DNA of 64,000 nt from Sinotaia quadrata (taxonomy: Eukaryota > Mollusca > Gastropoda > Architaenioglossa > Viviparidae): NCBI GenBank assembly GCA_028829895.1, contig CM054177.1, positions 80,991,163-81,055,162 of the forward strand. Direction: 5' to 3'. The position numbers were made by a program, and so were the translations under genes. Below are positions 23,090 to 34,299 of this stretch, piece after piece. The notes beneath the pieces were generated by a model. It made no database searches. It saw only the letters and a list, made by a program, of their open reading frames with translations, and was not told the DNA's origin. How positions within the stretch are numbered: position 1 is the first letter of the stretch; each line of letters begins with the position of its first letter.

Positions 23090-26000
23090 AAATTGTCTGC
23101 TCTTACCAGCTGCATTCTTTCTTCCGTACTCTTAAGAAGGAATGTCCAGAGCATAAAGTGATTTGGAATTAATGCAGTCATAAGAACCCACCCCACACCC
23201 TACAGTTCGATATTTAATTTTTGTTGCTGTGTATCTTTTTCACACTTGGTTGTCAATTTTAAGACTTAATCAGTTATTTTATAGAGTTAAAGTGTCAGTT
23301 TAAAATATAGCCTCAGTTTCGAAGTTAGTTTTTGTTTCAGTTTCAGACTTAAGAGTGTCATTTTCAAACTTAGTGTGTTAGTTTCAGTTTCAAAATTTGT
23401 GTGACGGTTTAAAAGTTGGAAAGTTATGACTTTGAAAGAAATACACCCATTTTGAGACTTAGCCTATCGGAGACGGAGAATATATTAATAAAGACAAGTG
23501 GGTGACGTCAAAATGGGAAGCTATATCTTAGATATGAGTGGGAAACAAGTACAACAGTGCCAACCTTTTCACAGAAATCGGACACCATGGCAATAGGATT
23601 ATGCCAGTAGTCCTTTCTGGTGCTTCAGGAATTCTGTAAGATAACTCCACCTTTATTTTTGTTGTTGCTGCTGTTGTTTAAGCATGCACTCAGGATCTCA
23701 TCACAAAACACACATATTTTTACTCACAAACACACAACACATATACAACCACCATGATCTAAAACTTCTAATACCGCACTTACAATTCTGACAAGTAAAT
23801 TATATTTTTGCTGGATAAAGTTATAAAGTCGACGGACCCTACTTCCCTTTCCACTGATAATAACGAAGATGACATGTTAATGATGGTGATAATAATAAAA
23901 ATAAAGGAAATATTAATATAAATCAGGTATAGAATTTTTATTTGTTTTTCATTGTTATTATAAAATTAGAGTGAAACTGCTAACATTTTTTTTTAACGCC
24001 TTACGTGTGTGTATTGCATGTGTGTGTGCGCGCATGCGGGCGTGTGGTGATGTATTGCTTCTACGTGCGTTAGTGTACATTCCGGATCTTGCCCAAACAA
24101 AACCAGACGATAGGAAAAGTTGCTCAGGGTAAACGAGTGTTACTGGTGCGAGGTGAACAATACAGATTTCTCTTTCCAGCCTCCTGGCCCTGAGTCAAAA
24201 GAGATGAACAAACACGACTGCCATATTGATCAGAAGATGAGGAACGAGCGTACTGATGTCCTAATTGGATGACCAGCAGCTGCAGGCAGATTTTGTGGTC
24301 ATCAAACAAGCCCTCTTTCCACACACTTCTGAACTGCCATGCCAACATGAAGCCTACTTGTTACTAAAACTTAGCCAATTTATATGAAAAAATTACACAC
24401 GCACCAAAATAACAAAACAAAACAAAGCAACAACAACCAAAACGTTTGCATTAAAAACAAACAATCTAACTCTTCTCCTATCCCTCCGCCCCCGCACAGA
24501 GGTTCTACAAAATAATAATAGAAACAATAACCCCGCAATAAATAAATAAAATAAAATAAAAAGAAATTAAAAAGAAAGAAGAAAATGATTATTAGATGCA
24601 AAGAATAGCAAGCATTATTTAACAATAATACAAACAAATCAATTTAAAAATAATAAATTTCCCGAATCCAATCAAGACAAAAAGTTAAAATAAAGGAAAC
24701 TTGATGTACCTCAGAGTTGTGTTTAACTCTTTAATTAAATTTGTTAGAGGCAAAACAACAAAACACACAAGAAAGAAAACGAAACGAAGCAAAACAAAAA
24801 TAAGTCCCATAAAAAGAAGACAAAAGAAATATTTTAAACCAAATATTTAAACTCAGTAAAATCTAAAATCAATCCAATTACACATAGATACTTACACGTA
24901 CACTCATACCAAGTCACAAACATATGCACGCCCGCACACACACAACACGCACAAAAATAACAAGGGGGCTCCGCTTATAATGTAAAATTAGACATCTACA
25001 GAATATACAGTCCTTAGCCTGAAGAGAATAAAATAAAATCACAATAAAATTGATCTAAAACTTAATGCGGACAGTTTTAGTTTCAGGAAAAATGTCTTGA
25101 CCAATGCAGCTCTGTCACAAATAAAACGAAAAGTGATCAAAACCCGTTGGATTTTTTTTGGCTACTCTAGTGGTCATTATCTAAACAACATCCTGGTTTA
25201 ATGAGCTGGATTCCGTCGTCCACGAGGGATCCCCAGCGTCTCAGTCTGTAGAACAAATCAGTTGGTAATGTTCTCGAAACTTATGAATGCCGAATTGAAG
25301 GCTTTGCAGACAGATTGGAAACATATGTGCTGCAAAATTCTGATTAAAGGCATTACACACAGTGTCAGTTTAAAATTGTCCCCCATATTTTGAATATAGA
25401 TTTTCATACCTCGATCTATAATTTTAAATGAGAATGCTATTTGTGATTTGTATGATTTGAAGATGTTTCATAAAGTTTATTTTTGGTAGTGAAATCAAGA
25501 ATGGACAGGGGTGAAAGAGGAGATTAAGCCGAGTGAATGAGTTACGCAGCCATAGAGTAGGACTGTTGTTATTGTTCCTGAGAATGCTGGCATCCAAAGG
25601 CATAAAACATTAGATCTGGAGTCTTGGTTTTGGCCTTAGTTATGTTTATGCAATTTTTATGCTGATGTAATTGTGAACTTGTTTTTGGATAGATGTCTTG
25701 AGTACTGACAAAATATAGGTTGTGAGAAAGTCATAAATATTAATTACCTCTAGGTGGATTTTGAATTGGGGTCAAGATTGAGTCTAGTTAGAGATGGGCG
25801 TGGTTTCAAGAGTAAGAAAACCAGGGTGGAAATTCCATTTTTTACTCTTTGGCCAAGCATTAAGAATGGGTCCCTCGTTATCGAACTAAGAAGACAAAAG
25901 TTATAGCCTAGGTGTAATTATTTTGCTCGCTCGGGTACAATCATTATGAACAAATGCTTCACTTTTGGGTGCTTAAATACGAGTAAGACTGAAGGCATAT

Positions 26001-27289
26001 GCCTTAACAGATTCCCGAAAGATCCCAAGAGACTGCAGGAGTAGATACAACAGTTCGTTAGAAAGTACAGATCGATTTTTTTTTTCTGAGCCCGTAAAAG
26101 GAGAAGTGTTGTATAGCGCATTTTCTTAATTAAGTATATACACCAGGCGCTGTTCTTTGGAAGAATTGGGTTATGCAACAAAGCAATGAATAAGTGGACG
26201 CAGCACCTTCTATTTAATCGGAAAAATTTGCCAAGTCCCACAGAAAAAGACAGTGAGATAATGCTTTCTTTGACAATACTGTTGAAATCAGAAACAAACT
26301 AAAAGAGCGAACTTGGGAGTAAGCTGCAAACGCCATTTTCGTGACGATTTTCTTCATTCAAGTTTGCATAATTAAAACTAGGGAGGGGCAAATTTACTTT
26401 GTCACACAATGTAACTAAAATAAACAAGCTGCAGTAAGAGTAGGTGAAATCTGTTCTTTTACAGAGCTTTGTCCACATGATTTACTGTATCGAACTAGAT
26501 TAAAAGTATCCTTTTGTAAGGAAAGCTATATTCTTTTAAGTCTATTTTTGTAAAATATGTTCCATAACGGACTGCACAACTTAGAAATAGCAGACAGTGT
26601 GTAGGCTGTAACTTGAAAGTATCTGATTCATGCTCGGGGACGGGATCAGACAAAATCCCACGAGAAAAATTTTAAATCCTTCGATTTTTTGTCCATTAAA
26701 GAAAGATGAGACTGAGAAGAAAAGAAATAATTAATTGTGAATTCTTGGAGACATTTAAAACTCTAAACACAGGCTTAATAAAGACGCAATTATATTCTAT
26801 GAACAAAATCCAGTTTTAAAGAAGGTAAAGATACTAATTTTCTTGTTGCATTCTTTTAAAGACAGTAAAGCATCTTATACACTGCTCATTTTAGAGAATA
26901 GATCAGTTTTAGGGGCGCTTGCTTACTCAGATTTGAGACCTGATTAAGAATATATTCAAATAAATTATTTGCCATGCATTCTAATGGTACGTGTCGTTCC
27001 CCAGCATTAACAAGTAAAATGATAATTAAAATACTAAACCATATTCCTATTTATATATATGTCCGAACGGATAAGGTGACTGATAGTTATGTCCCTTTAG
27101 GAAGCTCCAATTCGACTAAACTGTGCGACCAAAGCGAACTACTAAGTTCAGAGTGCCCCTCTTCCCCCCCAAAAAAAAATGAAAAAGAAAAAAGCAAGAA
27201 AATAAAGAAGGGATCATGTAAAAGTGTTTGTTTTAACTTTTATATGTGCACAATAAATACTAAATATACGAAAGATTAGAAATGATGAA
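23090..27289. other. Intergenic region without recognised gene
   Basis: Mostly AT-rich unique sequence, with an A-rich, simple-sequence-like stretch at 24400-24970 (many short AAAC/AAAT runs). A short fragment at about 26370-26410 (GGGGCAAATTTACTTTGTCA) matches the core of the interspersed repeat found complete at 27597 and 60321. Open frames here (for example 25918-26241 minus, 26974-27279 plus) show no domain. Confidence 0.5.
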
Positions 27290-27585
27290 ATTAAAAACAT
27301 TTACTTAAATATAAAGACTTTTTGAACAAAACATTTACTTAAATAAAAGACTTTTTCAACAAAACATTTACTTAAATATAAAGACTTTTTCGACAAAACA
27401 TTTACTTAAATATAACGACTTTTTCGACAAAACATTTACTTAAATATAAAGACTTTTTCAACACAACATTTACTTAAATTAAATACTTTTACAACAAAAC
27501 ATTTACTTAAAGACTTTTTCAACAAAACATTTACTTAAAAATAAAGACTATTTCAACAAAACATTTACTTAAATATAAAGACTTC
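27290..27585. repeat. 34-bp minisatellite, about 9 copies
   Basis: The unit reads roughly AAAACATTTACTTAAATATA then AAGACTTTTTCAAC. Unit starts at about 27294 and 27328 show the 34-bp period; some copies are shortened internally. Confidence 0.9.
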
Positions 27586-27596
27586 AGGTAAGAAAA

Positions 27597-27797
27597 AACT
27601 ACTCATCCAATTGGAACTGGTTTGGAATTGCATCAGCAATTTCTAGCCTTATCTCCACCTGAGTTGCTTACTTCCAACTTTGACACTTAAAAATATGATC
27701 ATAAGCAGTGCCCAAGGAAGGGTCACTTTGACATTTAATAATTTATATAACAATTAAATCTAGAAAAAGGGATAGGCAAATTTACTCTGCCACACTG
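27597..27797. repeat. Interspersed repeat (unclassified), full-length copy 1
   Basis: About 200 bp from AACTACTCATCCAATTGGAA to AGGCAAATTTACTCTGCCAC. The same order of blocks recurs at 60321-60519, in part at 58498-58577, and as a core fragment at about 26370. The size would suit a SINE or a MITE. I see no tRNA-like box pair and no clear terminal repeats, so the class is open. Confidence 0.75.
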
Positions 27798-29842
27798 ACA
27801 AAATCTGTGAAATCCAATATTGTACACTAGTAAAATGACAATGATCTCAGACAGATAAACAAAAAATAATATATCGTCATTCCAAAACGGCATTAGAAAT
27901 GAACAATCAAGAATTTCTAAACTCAGACTAGGAAGTGAAATATCAAGCTACAATGTGGTGAAATGTGGTGAAATGTGGTGAAATGTGGTGAGCAACTAGC
28001 CATAGAACACATTATAATAGACAGCAGACTAATAGGAATAGAAAGACCACTGACAGAATATTTACCGACAACAATGTCAGGAGTACCACCCCTTTCCCCC
28101 AGGCGACAGTGGCATGAGTGCATGGGCAGGTTGAATAGGATGGTAGTGAGCCACCCACTACATCAACTACTGTAAATATAAAGTTCCCAAATGAGTACAT
28201 CCACTACATCAACTACTGTAAATATAAAGTTCCCAAATTAGTACATCCCTGACAGATATGGTTCGAAGACCTCCAACATAAAATAAATGACTAGCGGTGG
28301 GAAACTAACTGACAGGATCATCCCCCCTCCCCAGTCTAAGTCTTGACAAAGTCTAAGGACAAGCCGTACAATGTAATGATTGGGAGGAACACCTTACTAT
28401 CAGAACTTTAAACAATTAAAATAAAATAACACAGACAAATTTATAAACAAAATCACACATCTAACAACCATATAAACCTCATTAAAATCTAAACTAAAAG
28501 CAACAAATACACAGAAAATAAAATAAGGGAAACAACAAACAAATAACAATAAACACAACTACATGAGACAGAACAAACAAATAACACTATACACAACTAC
28601 ATGAGACAGAACAAACATCATCGACTAGACATAATTCCCCACCAAGCTCCAAAAACACCCTCATAACCCTTGCCCACCCAAAACCCCCAACGCAAAATCG
28701 GCCTAGCCTTGAAGCACTCCCACATAAATTAAGTAATTTTTAACGCACAATTCCAGCCTTGATCATGCTCACCTTAGAACGCAGCCTCCACAAATGTCTT
28801 TTCACGCTGACGGAACTTCGAGGAGTGATTTTGAAACTAATTAAAATACTTTTGGGTGTTCCACTTTGCTCTCTATACTTTACCAGTTTCTATTGGTTAA
28901 TTTCGGTTGACCAGAACTCGGTCCCTGGTCCGTTATGAGCCCATCTTAATGTTGTCTGTCAGCTTTTAGTTACCAGTCAATTGTCACTCAGCTAACGCCA
29001 ATAGATGTGCTTATTTTGGGAAACTCTGGCCATTGATTTCTATGGGATAAATGCTAATCCTTTTAATGTGACATGTTGCTTCAGTAAGCTGTTCTCCTCT
29101 ATAATTACATTTTATTTAGAAACAACCTACACCAACTTTCATTAATGTTGCACTTAATGTTGCACTTGCATTTATTTTGTATACAACTAAATTATAGCGT
29201 TAATAGCAATAAAATATACTACTATAAAAGTGTATATAAAAGTTCACATTATAAAAGGTGACAAACATGGGGAAAATGTCGAAAATATTTGTCACACTAA
29301 CCGCGAGCACTAGCTGAGACATTGGCCATGATCACCTGTTGGTACCCGTATGGTGGACAACACAAAATACATAACAAATTGAGGTCAATCACTCTGTCGA
29401 CTCGTTTTCAGCCCCCAGAGGAAAGATCCTCGAATATAGGACAGACAGGACGGAAAAACAAATAAACAAATGGATGGACAGACAGACGGACAGACAGACA
29501 CAATGACTATGATTAAATGAATTTTACACAAAATGAAGGTGGTAAGTCAGATGAAAATTAATGAAAAATTAATGAAAAAAATAATTAAATAAATAAAGAA
29601 AATAAAACAGCAACCAATTACAAAATACACATTGCACAATGCTCATGATGCCTATCAGAGAAAAGTTAGCCTCTCCTAGCTAGTTATGTTTTTCCCTGAC
29701 CATATAGTTTCTTCTCAGTTCTCCAGTAACAATAAAATTCCCAATTTCAAAAGATTTGCACAAAGTTCCCAATAGTTCCTACATGGTTAGAGACTGTTCT
29801 CACACTCCTGGCCAAATGTACTATTCTAACTTAACATAGTTA
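27798..29842. other. Intergenic with small tandem repeats
   Basis: Contains a 10-bp repeat (GTGGTGAAAT, about four copies, 27955-27992) and a duplicated segment CCACTACATCAACTACTGTA with its following bases (28155-28245). A-rich sequence lies at 28400-28620 with a short duplication of ACTACATGAGACAGAACAAA. No gene is recognised. Confidence 0.55.
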
Positions 29843-30078
29843 CACTAATCAAGGACTCAGGCCCAATACACTAGCTCTAAACTAACCAGGGACTCGAGCC
29901 CAATACAGTAGCTCTAAACTAACCATGGACTCGAACCCAATACACTAGCTCTACACTAACCAGGGACTCGAGCCCAATACAGTAGCTCTATTGTAACCAG
30001 GGAACAGAGCCAAATACACTAGTTCTAAACTAACCAGGACTCATTCCCAAAACACTAGCTCTAAACTAATCAGGGAAC
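29843..30078. repeat. 37-bp minisatellite, about 6 copies
   Basis: Units of the type CCAGGGACTCGAGCCCAATA followed by CAGTAGCTCTAAACTAA, diverged by 10-20 percent as judged by eye. Confidence 0.9.
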
Positions 30079-31048
30079 TACCCATAGACTTTAGCCCCAG
30101 GCGAGTTTTTCTTTCATATGATCAGTGATGTCTTTTTCTTCTTGAACAAATTAACAGAAAAACGGTAAAGATACGTCTGTACAAGGTTTTTAAAACTTCT
30201 CGTGTCAAATAGTCAAATCAGGATTTTTGTTGATTTTGTCTTAAGGTGTAGTGTCCATTTATAGAACCAATCACAATTACTCCACAGGCAAGATTTTACA
30301 AATAATTCCTGATATGCTCCTAACCCCACCTCCAATAACAACCCAACACCTGTATTTATTTCCATCAAAATAGATCGAATACAATAAATATTTGTTGACA
30401 ATTATTCTAATATTCATTGAAATTCATTCATAGACAAACAGACGTAACTATTACCCCGCTTCCCACACATAAGCACCTATATATATTATAGAAATAGAGC
30501 AACATATTAATTTTTATCTGCATTTACTTCGGAAAGGTAGAAAGAGCTTTCTCTGATTGAGAAATGAGATGTTTCTTGTCCGTATAGTATTAGTTTGTAA
30601 ACGTGGGCGCCACCATCAACTTCATTAGTTCACTTTCTGTAAATAAATAAAGAAATAAACACATTATTTTGTCTTCTGACAAAATTTTCAAGTGCATGCT
30701 GGTACAGTGGTCAAACAATTTTCTTCTTCACTCAATTCTATGCCGACGGCGTTATATTGCTAAGAACCAATGTTACACTTACGTATTATCAGCTAAACAC
30801 AATTGGTCACAAAGAACACTGCAAATAAATTAAGTTATCAGAACGTTCGGATACACAAAGAATTTTGTAAAATTGTCTATATCACAAAGTACACCTATAG
30901 ACAAAGCAAAACCTCTGCTTGTTCCGTTCGGATAGGTCACACTCACATACATACAAATCTTCCACCACCAATACACGTATACATAACACTGTACATGGGG
31001 AAAGGAGAGAGGTAGATACAGAGTTTTTGTATGTGTGTATGTGTGTGT

Positions 31049-31102
<54 letters not shown>

Positions 31103-31690
31103 TATTATCGTTTACAGCAGTATTAAAAAGAAATTGCAAAACTGGACAGAGCGTTAAATATAGCCGCATGTTATATTTAATGATACTTTCAAATTGCTAA
31201 TTTCCCATTCCATCCACAAATGAAGAGGTATAAGTATAGTTTCAAGAGCTTTGAAAATTTCTGTCTGGAATATATCATTTTTATAACAATCGATTTCGGT
31301 CATTAGCAGCGAAAAATCTTTATAGAGCAGTCACTAGAGAGCAGTGTGTTAGTAATTCACACAGACAACTCGTGTAGAACAAATAGCGAAAGACTAGTGA
31401 AACCAGTTTTTTCCTTTCCCACATTTCTAATAGGAAAAGCTTGCAATTCCTCTGAGGTATGAGAAAATAAAGAAAAGAACCCAAAAGATCATAAAGCATT
31501 TCACAACTAAAAGTGAAAAGATAAATTAAAAAAAAATACACAAAATTGTATTTTGAAAATAAGATTTTTGAATCATCAGTGACTTCTTAAGTGACATCTC
31601 TTAGCACTGTGCACACACATATATGTACCTCACACAATTTCGTCATAAGTTTTGCTTCCGACAACACCCCAATTCTCATCGTCAAGACGA
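30079..31690. other. Intergenic upstream of the kinase gene
   Basis: AT-rich unique DNA with one composite microsatellite (31031-31102). Open frames on both strands around 30800-31200 are products of that microsatellite. Confidence 0.5.
31031..31102. repeat. Composite (TG)n(AG)n microsatellite
   Basis: An interrupted TG run to about 31084 is followed by about nine AG units. It lies roughly 850 bp upstream of the proposed kinase start codon. Confidence 0.95.
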
Positions 31691-31953
31691 CGTGCCGACG
31701 TCATTATACACAAACAAAACTCCCTTGACAATCAGTGACGTCAAATGCGACTGACGCAGAGTCAGAGCACAAACGTCACGTGGTGAGAGCCCGCCATAAC
31801 GTTCAGCACTGTGCGTAGGAGACAAGAGAAAGTTTTCTAAAGAAAGGCAGACGTGACATGTCGAGACATAATTTTTCGCCAACCAAGCACACACTGTCGA
31901 AAGTTGTAGTATGACCAACTATGAGGCCTGCACGAAGAGGAAAAAAACGCAAA
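31691..31953 (+). promoter_or_regulatory. Putative kinase promoter with CRE and E-box cluster
   Basis: The 260 bp before the proposed ATG are more CpG-rich than the surroundings. They hold a full palindromic CRE, TGACGTCA (31736-31743), two more ACGTCA cores (31698-31703, 31773-31778), TGACGC (31752-31757) and a CACGTG E-box (31777-31782) overlapping the last ACGTCA. CREB/ATF and bHLH-zip factors bind such sites in animals. No TATA box is clear, and the transcription start is unknown. Confidence 0.45.
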
Positions 31954-32035
31954 ATGGATGCGCTCATTGGCGGTGACAACTCCACAGCCCATGATAGCTG
32001 CCCATCCACTGCCAAAGCGCCATGCCTGTCCCAAG
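31954..32035 (+). CDS. Kinase exon 1 (predicted start exon)
   Basis: ATG in a strong context (cgcaaaATGG) opens MDALIGGDNSTAHDSC and 11 further codons, then one base before the donor gtatgg. That single base joins the two bases at the start of exon 2 to make an Ala codon. No homology was used; the case rests on start context, donor, phase and the promoter-like sequence upstream. The second exon has no in-frame ATG, so an upstream start exon is required. Confidence 0.6.
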
Positions 32036-34265
32036 GTATGGTTAGAAACACGCAATGTGCATGTGAGTATATTATCAGCGTCCAGGCATAGTGTGTACGT
32101 GAAAGTGTGTGTGTGTGTGTGTGTGCTTCTGTGTATAAGAGAGAGTGACTGGTTGAGAAGATAAACAGAGAAACGAAAGTTTGTCTCTTCTGGAGTTGGG
32201 CACTGAATTTTTGTTTAGAGGCTTGTAAGAACGAATACAATGTTGTATTATGGCTTTGAAGATTATGTAATCATATTATTCGTGCAAACAAACGTAAAAA
32301 AAAAAATAAAACGAATGATTTTTTTTTCCTCTTTCTCCCTTCACCATTTCTTTCTATATAAAACCCCACACCGCCATATATCTCATTAATCGAGTTTCTA
32401 TGCACATCACGTGACAAAATCAAACACGTTCCAAATGGGCAAGTAGTAATTTCTTCATTAGTGTCACAGTAAGTTTATTTTCTGTGGTGTTCAGCACAAA
32501 AATATCCCGCTATAAATAAATTATGCATTAGAACAACCGGGAAGTTTGTTCTCTATGATTTGCTAAAGAAATATCTTTTTACGGAGCTGATTACAAATTT
32601 GATTGGAGCGAAGAATCATTATTTCACCAGGAGTTCGTTTGTCTTCTCACGTGGGTCATCCAACTTAGAAATATGCGTTAGAAAAGGGAAGTAAATCTTA
32701 ACATCTCGGACATATTTCTGTTTTTGATAGCTAAGAAACTGACAAAAAATCAGTTTCTTAGCTATCAAATTTTATTTCAATTCAACAAATATGCTCAAGT
32801 TTTTATTTTTTAAATTATGACGTAATAGATTGATATTGATTTTCAAGCAATTTTCGAAAATACACAAAATCCTGTAGCAGTTTACAAGCACTGTTATTTG
32901 TTAGAATTTTACTTCAAAGGTAGGAACTAGTATAATAAGTGAAAACTAACAAATTTGATTCGTCTGAAGTGATCATTAACTCAATTATTGTTGTATATGT
33001 TCATATTTATTTCAAAAAGAAGCCTTTATCAATATATGAGCTTCTATCGAGATTAAAACAGATCTTGCAGCACTAAACGCTGGCATTTGCATATTTAACA
33101 GGTTGTTTATACTTCTTTTTAGTTTACATCTTATATTGTATATTACATTTGAAACAAAGCAGAACAATCGCTTTGCATTTAATGATTAATTATGCCGTGT
33201 ATAATAATTATATATAATGTACAGAACTATAAACACCACACTTAAATCTAACCATGCCATCTCTAGCGGTGATACTTAACACCACACGTAAATCATACCC
33301 TCTCTAGCAGGGACACTAATACCACACCAAAATCTAATCATATCCTCTGTAGAAGGGGCACTTAGCCCCACACTTAAGTCAACTCATGCCTCTGTAGCAG
33401 GGACACTTAACACCACATCTAAACCTAGTCATGCCCTCTGTAGAGGGAACATTTAGCCACACAATTAAATCAAACCATGCCCTCTGTAGAGGGGACACTT
33501 AGCCCCACACTTAAATCAAATCATGCTCTCTGTACAGGGGACACTTAGCCCCACACTTAAATCATATCATGCCTCTGTAGAGGGGAACTTAGCACCACAC
33601 CTAAACCTAATCATGCCTCTGTAGTGGGGACACTTACCCCCCCCCCTACTAAATCATGTTCTCTGTAGCGGGGACACTTAACACCACACAGCGAGGGAGG
33701 GTGAGAGAGAAAGGAAGACACAGAGGGAAAATAAGAGATAAAGTGTAAGAAGAAGTGAGAGAGCTTGAAATAAGAACACGCACACATACAAACACATGGA
33801 GGAGAGAGAGAGAGAAATGGGGAGAAAGAGAAAGAAGGGGGTGGGTAAGAGAAAATGAGAGAGAAAGCAGAGAAAGAGAAACATGTACAAGGAAAGAAAG
33901 AAAGAGAAACAGAAAGAGACAGAGAGAGAGAGAGAGAGGGGGAGAGACAGAGAGAGGATGCAGAGAGTAAAACAATAACCGTATAAAAAAACAGATTAAC
34001 AAACGGAAACTTTGTAATTCACAAATGAAGAGGAAAAAGACCGCTGAAAAATGATTAATAGATGCGCAAAGAGTTTACAAAACTCCATCTTTAATTAAGG
34101 CTTCGAATCTGCTAAACGATTTAAAAAATCTCTCTACTAGCGGTAATGAATCTCCTAATATGATTTCAAAAATCAAATATCAGTAAATGATGCACAAAAT
34201 TATATAAAAAGAACAATTTATCATGTGCAATCAATCTTTCACACGTCAGTGGAAAAGACAGAAAC

Positions 34266-34299
<34 letters not shown>

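Noticed and set aside
32723..32769. microRNA precursor
   Set aside because: The stem is only 20 bp, perfectly paired, with a 7-nt loop; animal pre-miRNAs are longer with bulges.
33649..34002. Minus-strand Ser/Leu/Phe-rich frame resembling a signal or membrane protein
   Set aside because: It is the pyrimidine strand of the GA-rich tract.
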